Origin: Sulfurimicrobium sp963741495
GTDB taxonomy: Bacteria; Pseudomonadota; Gammaproteobacteria; Burkholderiales; Sulfuricellaceae
DNA: 64,000 nt
Assembly: GCA_963741495.1 (NCBI GenBank)
Contig: CAVUID010000007.1
Location: 248,001 to 312,000, forward strand
Direction of reading: 5' to 3'
Part shown: positions 58,997 through 64,000 of the stretch, one piece after another
Layout: each line of letters starts with the position of its first letter
Position numbering within the stretch: position 1 is the stretch's first letter
The notes under the pieces: model-generated
Databases searched by the model: none
The model's input: the letters and a program-made list of their open reading frames with translations, nothing else
What the model was told of the DNA's origin: nothing
Position numbers and translations under genes: made by a program

Positions 58997-60523
58997 ATGA
59001 AGGTTACGCCCGTTTTACTTTTGATCCTTGATGGTTTCGGCTGCCGCGAAACCGGGCCGGATAATGCCGTTGCGCTGGCAAAAAAACCCAACTGGGACAA
59101 GCTCTGGGATACGTGCCCTCACACCAGAATTCATGCCTCCGAAGCTGCCGTTGGCCTGCCGGCGGGCCAGATGGGCAATTCAGAGGTGGGCCACCTTAAT
59201 CTGGGCGCTGGCCGGGTTGTCTACCAGGAAATTTCGCGCATCAATATGGCGATCAAGAGCGGCTCGTTTTTTACCAACCACGAACTGACCGCCACGGTTG
59301 ACGCCATCAAGAAAAATGATGGTGCGCTGCATATTTTTGGCTTGCTCTCGGATGGCGGCGTGCATAGCCATGAAATCCACATTCAGGCGATGCTGGAAAT
59401 GGGTGTCCGTGCCGGAATCAGGGAAATTTACGTTCACGCCTTTCTGGATGGCCGCGACACGCCGCCCAGAAGTGCAGAAATCTACCTGCAACATCTCCAG
59501 GATAAAATCGATCAGCTTGGCAGCGGCAGGATTGCCACCATCGTGGGCCGCTACTATGCCATGGATCGTGATCACCGCTGGGTGCGCGTCAAGACCGCAT
59601 ACGACCTGCTCACCCAGGGCATTGCCGAATTTCAAGCCAATACCGCTATCGAAGGCTTGCGCAACGCCTATGCGCGCGACGAGAACGATGAGTTCGTCAA
59701 AGCCACAGTAATTGGTGAGCCGGTGAAAATGAAGGACGGCGACGGTGTGGTTTTCATGAATTTCCGTTCCGACCGTGCCCGCGAGCTGACCCGCACCCTG
59801 ATCGATCCGGGCTTCGATGCCTTTGAACGCGAGTATGTGCCCAAGCTTAGCGCCTATTGCACCCTGACTGCCTACAGCGCAGACTTTGATGTTGCTGTGG
59901 CCTTCCCCCAGGAGCGCATCAAGAACGGCCTGGGCGAATATCTCGCGGACCAGGGCCTGCGCCAGTTGCGTATCGCCGAAACCGAAAAATACGCGCACGT
60001 CACGTTCTTTTTCAATGGTGGCGAAGAAACCAGCTACCCGGGCGAAGACCGTATCCTGGTCCCCTCTCCTGACGTTCCCACCTACGACCTCAAGCCGGAA
60101 ATGAGCGCTTACGAGGTAACGGAGAAACTGGTCGAGGCCATTCAGAGCCGTCAGTACGATGCGATCATCTGCAACTTCGCCAACCCCGACATGGTCGGCC
60201 ACACCGGCAACTTGCAGGCCGCCATCAAGGCCATCGAAACCATCGACAACTGTATTGGAAAGATTGTCCCGGCCATGCTGGAAACCGGCGGCGAAGTGCT
60301 GATCACTGCGGACCATGGCAATGCCGAAAAGATGTTCGATGAAGGCACGCAGGATTTTCACACGGCCCATACGCTCAATCTGGTGCCGTTCGTCTACATT
60401 GGCCGCCCGGCGCAAATCGCGGACACGGGTGCACTGGAAGACGTCGCCCCGACACTGCTGAAAATGATGGACCTGCCCCAGCCACGGGAGATGCGGGGGC
60501 ATCCATTAATCACATTCGAGTGA
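58997..60523 (+). CDS. gpmI: 2,3-bisphosphoglycerate-independent phosphoglycerate mutase
   Basis: This 508-residue glycolytic enzyme interconverts 3- and 2-phosphoglycerate using two Mn ions. The phosphorylated Ser is S62 in GNSEVGHLNLGAG; metal ligands appear in LLLILDGFG, NFANPDMVGHTG and ITADHGNAEKM. It is complete. Its stop overlaps the GTG of the envC-like gene by four bases, giving the frequent order gpmI-envC-ctpA. Confidence 0.96.
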   Translation: MKVTPVLLLILDGFGCRETGPDNAVALAKKPNWDKLWDTCPHTRIHASEAAVGLPAGQMGNSEVGHLNLGAGRVVYQEISRINMAIKSGSFFTNHELTATVDAIKKNDGALHIFGLLSDGGVHSHEIHIQAMLEMGVRAGIREIYVHAFLDGRDTPPRSAEIYLQHLQDKIDQLGSGRIATIVGRYYAMDRDHRWVRVKTAYDLLTQGIAEFQANTAIEGLRNAYARDENDEFVKATVIGEPVKMKDGDGVVFMNFRSDRARELTRTLIDPGFDAFEREYVPKLSAYCTLTAYSADFDVAVAFPQERIKNGLGEYLADQGLRQLRIAETEKYAHVTFFFNGGEETSYPGEDRILVPSPDVPTYDLKPEMSAYEVTEKLVEAIQSRQYDAIICNFANPDMVGHTGNLQAAIKAIETIDNCIGKIVPAMLETGGEVLITADHGNAEKMFDEGTQDFHTAHTLNLVPFVYIGRPAQIADTGALEDVAPTLLKMMDLPQPREMRGHPLITFE

Positions 60524-61715
60524 TTCCCGGCTTCAGGAAAGCCATCCGCGCCGGCATTCTGGCTCTGGCCTGCCTGGGCACACACGCTTCTGCCGCACCC
60601 AAACCCGAGTTGCAGGAGCTTCGCGGGCGTATCGAATCGCTGCAAAAAGCGCTCGACAGCAAGGAAGACGCAAAAGCCGATGCTGCGGATGAACTCAAAA
60701 CTTCGGAACAGGCCATCAGCGAAATCAACAGTGAGCTACGCGACCTGACCCGGCAGCAGCAAGCCAGCCAGGCCACCCTCAAATCGCTGGAGCAGGAAAA
60801 AAACGATCTGGACAAGCGCATCGGTGCTGAACAGGCGATGCTGGGGCGCCTGCTCTACCAGCAATATCGCTCCGGTCAGCAGGACCAGTTCAAAATCCTG
60901 CTCAATCAGGAAAATCCCGGTCAGGCCGCGCGCCAACTTCGTTATTACACCTATCTTGCCCGCGCCCGCAGCGAACTGCTCGAAAAATTGCGTGGAAACC
61001 TCATCAAACTGCACCGCCTGACGCAGGAAAGCGAAATCAAACAGACCGAACTTTCGAAAATCCGCAGCGAACAGGATAAACAGCGGGGAAAACTGCTCGC
61101 GCAGCAGGAAATGAAAAAAAAGCTGGTCACCCAGCTTGCAAAGCAGATCGGGCAGCAACGCAGCGAGCTGTCGCGTCTGCAACGCAACGAGAAAAAACTG
61201 ACCCAGCTTATCGAACGTCTTGCCAAACAACAGCGCGCAACGACCCAGGAAAACAGAACGCCCGTCCTCCTCGGCCCGCAACTCGGCCGTACCGGACGCT
61301 TCTTATGCCGGAACATCATTTCCGCAGCTGAAGGGGAAATTGCTGCTTCCGGTACGAGGGGAACTTACCGGGCGTTTCGGTACTCCACGTCAGGACAGCG
61401 GTTCACCCTGGCGCGGACTGTTCATTCGCACCGCCGCGGCACAGGAGGTACATGCCATCGCCAGTGGCCGGGTGGTGTTCTCGGACTGGCTGCGCGGCTT
61501 CGGCAACCTGCTGATCATTGATCATGGCAGCGGTTACATGAGCCTGTATGGCAACAACGAATCCCTGTTCAAACAGGACGGGTGAAGAGATTCGCGCCGG
61601 CGACGTGATCGCCAGCACGGGAAACAGCGGCGGCAACCCGGAAACCGGTTTATACTTCGAAATTCGCTACCAGAGCAGGCCTTTTGACCCGCTGGCGTGG
61701 TGCAAAATTAGCTGA
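60520..61715 (+). CDS. envC: EnvC-like murein hydrolase activator (M23 family), with two apparent frameshifts
   Basis: The product has a signal peptide, a long coiled coil (about 30-240) and a C-terminal LytM/M23 domain. The coil frame is lost near 61245-61275; a second frame continues from PQLKGKLLLPVRGELTGRFG through MSLYGNNESLFKQ. A third picks up at about 61570-61585 (GEEIRAGDVIASTGNSGG...LYFEIR) and ends at 61715. All joined parts are normal for EnvC/NlpD-type activators of amidases for daughter-cell separation. Two shifts in one gene suggest either poor assembly or a decayed gene. The GTG start overlaps the gpmI stop. Confidence 0.85.
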
Positions 61716-61741
61716 CAAAGCAAATGTAAATGGAGAAACGC

Positions 61742-63157
61742 ATGTACGGCAAACTGCAAAAATTCGGCCTCATCGCCATGGGCGCTCTGCTCGGTGTGAT
61801 GCTCAGCCTGAATTATTCCGCCGTGGCTGACAAACCCGAGGCAACGCCACTGCCCGTGGAGGAGTTGCGCGCCTTTGCCGAAATATTCGGCAAGATCAAG
61901 TCCGATTACGTGGAACCGGTAGAGGACAAGAAGCTCATCACCGAAGCCATCAACGGCATGCTTTCCGGGCTCGACCCGCACTCTGCCTATCTCGATCTGG
62001 ATGCCTTCAAGGATCTCCAGGTCGGCACTCAGGGCGAATTCGGCGGGCTCGGCATCGAAGTCGGCATGGAAGACGGCTTCGTCAAGGTGGTCTCGCCGAT
62101 CGAGGATACACCGGCCTATCAAGCCGGGCTCAAGAGCGGCGACCTGATCATCAAGCTGGATGACACCCCGGTCAAGGGCATGACGCTCAACGATGCAGTC
62201 AAGCGCATGCGCGGCAAGCCCAATACCCAGATCACCCTGACCGTGATGCGCAAGGGCGAGAACAAGCCGCTGACCTTCACCCTGACCCGCGCCATCATCA
62301 AAATCCAGAGCGTGAAATCCAAGCTGCTCGAGTCGGGCTATGGCTATGTGCGCGTCACCCAGTTCCAGGAACACACCGGCGAAAACCTGGTCACGGCGCT
62401 GGATGAACTCTACAAGCAGAACAAGGCGTCACTCAAGGGCCTGGTGCTGGATCTGCGCAACGATCCCGGCGGCTTGCTGAATGGCGCAGTCGGCGTTTCC
62501 GCGGCCTTCCTGCCGGAAAATGCCCTGGTGGTCTATACCGAAGGCCGCACCGAAGATGCCAAGATGAAACTGACCGCCAGCAAGGAAAATTATCTGCGCG
62601 GCGCCAGAGAAAGCGATTACCTCAAAAATCTGCCGGCAGGCGTAAAAGACGTTCCGATGGTGGTGCTGATCAACGGCGGCTCGGCTTCCGCCTCGGAAAT
62701 CGTTGCCGGTGCGCTGCAGGATCACAAGCGCGCCATCATCATGGGCACCCAGTCCTTCGGCAAGGGTTCGGTGCAGACCGTCCTGCCGCTGGGCAACGGT
62801 ACCGCGATCAAGCTCACCACGGCGCGTTATTACACCCCCAATGGCCGCTCCATCCAGGCCAAGGGCATCACCCCCGACATCGTGGTGGAAGAAGCCACGG
62901 TCAACGGCGTGGACAAGGATGCCGCATTCAACCTGCGCGAAGCCGACCTCGAACGCCATCTGGTCAACGGCCAGGATGGCAAGGCCGACAAAGCCCCGGC
63001 CAAACTGCCAGCACCGAAGAAAGATCCGGCCAAGGACAAAGGGGCAAGCAAGGATGAAAGTGCGAGCGGCGAGCGCGAAGTCGTCTCGAAAAACGACTAC
63101 CAGCTGAATCAGGCCGTCAACCTGCTCAAGGGCTTGAAGATCCTGAAAAGCCGCTAA
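61742..63157 (+). CDS. ctpA: S41 carboxyl-terminal processing protease CtpA
   Basis: This 471-residue protease has an N-terminal membrane/signal segment, a PDZ domain (FGGLGIEVGMEDGFVKVVSPIEDTPAYQAGL), and an S41 core with the nucleophile Ser in NGGSASASEI and the Lys in SFGKGSVQ. The tail is Lys/Ala-rich. The ATG at 61742 is favoured over 61730 because GGAG lies at the right distance before it. It probably trims periplasmic proteins or cell-wall enzymes and often follows envC. Confidence 0.94.
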   Translation: MYGKLQKFGLIAMGALLGVMLSLNYSAVADKPEATPLPVEELRAFAEIFGKIKSDYVEPVEDKKLITEAINGMLSGLDPHSAYLDLDAFKDLQVGTQGEFGGLGIEVGMEDGFVKVVSPIEDTPAYQAGLKSGDLIIKLDDTPVKGMTLNDAVKRMRGKPNTQITLTVMRKGENKPLTFTLTRAIIKIQSVKSKLLESGYGYVRVTQFQEHTGENLVTALDELYKQNKASLKGLVLDLRNDPGGLLNGAVGVSAAFLPENALVVYTEGRTEDAKMKLTASKENYLRGARESDYLKNLPAGVKDVPMVVLINGGSASASEIVAGALQDHKRAIIMGTQSFGKGSVQTVLPLGNGTAIKLTTARYYTPNGRSIQAKGITPDIVVEEATVNGVDKDAAFNLREADLERHLVNGQDGKADKAPAKLPAPKKDPAKDKGASKDESASGEREVVSKNDYQLNQAVNLLKGLKILKSR

Positions 63158-63233
63158 GCCCTACCAGTCCTCCCACGGCACCCTCCTCCCTGCAGGGGGA
63201 TAGAGTGGCGGAGCCGGGAATGGGACCGCCGAC

Positions 63234-63983
63234 ATGAACGACAACCAGCTCCTGCGCTACAGCCGCCACATCCTGCTGCCGCAGATCGGTGTCGAAGGCC
63301 AGGAAAAGCTGCTTGCCTCCCATGCCCTGATCATCGGCGCAGGCGGGCTGGGTTCCCCCGTCGCGCTGTATCTGGCTGCAGCCGGCGTCGGCCACATCAC
63401 CATCTGCGACGGCGACAGCGTGGACCTCACCAACCTGCAGCGCCAGATCGCCCACTTCACCCACTCCCTCGGCAGCAACAAGGCACTCTCGGCGCAGCAC
63501 ACCCTGGCCGCAATCAATCCGGAAATCCGGGTGACAGCGATCCCGCAGCGCGTCGAGGGCGAAGAGCTGGCGCAGCTGGTTTCCCAGTCCGACGTGGTGC
63601 TGGATGCCAGCGACAACTTCGCCACCCGCCACGCCGTCAACCGCGCCTGCGTCCGGCACAGCAAACCGCTGGTTTCCGGCGCGGCAATCCGTTTCGACGG
63701 CCAGGTCACGGTGTTCGACCTGCGTCGCCCGGACAGCCCGTGTTACCACTGCCTGTTTCCGGAAAACGTGGAAGAGGAAGGCGAGCGCTGCGCCGTGATG
63801 GGCGTGTTTGCGCCGCTGGTGGGCATCATCGGCGCGACACAGGCAGCAGAAGCGCTGAAAGTCCTGGCCGGCATCGGTCAGCCGCTGCTCGGGCGCCTGC
63901 TACTGCTCGATGGCCTGTCCATGGAGTGGCGCCAGATCAGGCTGAAAAAAGACCCGGCCTGCCCGGTGTGCGGCACAGCCTAG
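63234..63983 (+). CDS. moeB: MoeB/ThiF-family adenylyltransferase
   Basis: This 249-residue E1-like enzyme adenylates the C-terminal Gly-Gly of a small sulfur carrier (MoaD or ThiS) for molybdopterin or thiamine synthesis. It has the nucleotide loop GAGGLGSP, the family DLTNLQRQ motif, two zinc CxxC pairs (CYHC, CPVC) and a cysteine in ERCAVMGVFAP. No rhodanese domain is fused. The 76-base upstream gap has no clear ribosome site. The choice between MoeB and ThiF cannot be made from sequence alone. Confidence 0.88.
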   Translation: MNDNQLLRYSRHILLPQIGVEGQEKLLASHALIIGAGGLGSPVALYLAAAGVGHITICDGDSVDLTNLQRQIAHFTHSLGSNKALSAQHTLAAINPEIRVTAIPQRVEGEELAQLVSQSDVVLDASDNFATRHAVNRACVRHSKPLVSGAAIRFDGQVTVFDLRRPDSPCYHCLFPENVEEEGERCAVMGVFAPLVGIIGATQAAEALKVLAGIGQPLLGRLLLLDGLSMEWRQIRLKKDPACPVCGTA

Positions 63984-64000
63984 AACCTCAATTCGAAGCC

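Noticed and set aside
59180..60502. A 440-codon open frame on the minus strand opposite gpmI
   Set aside because: It is fully antisense to a clear GpmI, has no ribosome site and no recognisable domain; it arises from codon bias in a GC-rich gene.

Overview
The window is a 64 kb chromosomal segment of a betaproteobacterium. The gene content and protein style suggest a microaerophilic, chemolithotroph-like member of Nitrosomonadales (Sulfuricella/Gallionella/Sideroxydans relatives). That placement is my inference from the cbb3 oxidase locus with Fnr, the bioBFHCD cluster, the MSHA pilus locus, Coq7, the c-type cytochromes and a persulfide-sensor-like ArsR protein. No rRNA, tRNA, IS transposase, prophage or CRISPR array was seen.

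Layout. 1-4.6 kb: the tail of a membrane protein, then an SHP / diheme cytochrome c (DHC) / cytochrome b operon followed by its own QseBC/PmrAB-type two-component system, with a PmrA/QseB-like direct repeat in front of shp. 4.8-8.4 kb: a very large membrane PAS-GGDEF-EAL-REC cyclic-di-GMP protein. 8.5-13.9 kb: ybiT (ABC-F), a Rossmann protein, two small conserved genes, coq7 and an orphan glcF. 14-16.7 kb: a two-part protein (DNA-binding-like head, coiled coil, ferredoxin and ferredoxin reductase), then rpoH under a CIRCE-like operator and a strong bidirectional terminator. 16.7-26.7 kb (minus strand): rrf2-fnr, then ccoNOQP and ccoGHIS with a 32-codon membrane ORF at the end. A class II Fnr-type promoter can be read in front of ccoN. 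26.7-31.7 kb: the biotin operon bioBFHCD. 31.8-50.2 kb: comF and a complete MSHA pilus locus in permuted order (E-G-B-A-Q-C-D-O-P, then I-PilN-J-K-L-M-N). It includes a LamG-containing MshQ and an S23-type four-helix-bundle gene inserted between mshG and mshE. 50.3-58.9 kb: trmL, gpsA, an SH3 protein, secB, trxC, grxC, a rhodanese, an RND efflux pair and a two-cysteine ArsR/BigR-like repressor. 59-64 kb: gpmI, an envC-like gene, ctpA and moeB.

Two cross-cutting themes stand out. First, short dispersed repeats sit in intergenic space and also inside genes. A GTGAGGG-type repeat is translated as SPLTxHPS in both BioF and the RND pump. An AGCTATCAGC-type repeat occurs 'empty' at two sites and flanks the S23 gene at a third. 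There are also a 179-bp element with terminal inverted repeats and several palindromes. Second, four otherwise well-conserved genes (ccoG, bioF, mshL, envC) each contain one or two single-base-type frameshifts. This pattern points to indel errors in the assembly more than to decay, but it cannot be settled from the sequence alone.

Possible functional links: the membrane GGDEF-EAL protein could set the cyclic-di-GMP level read by the N-terminal domain of MshE; Fnr and the Rrf2 protein probably tune the cbb3 oxidase to oxygen; and the BigR-like repressor next to an RND pump, rhodanese, glutaredoxin and thioredoxin suggests handling of reactive sulfur species.
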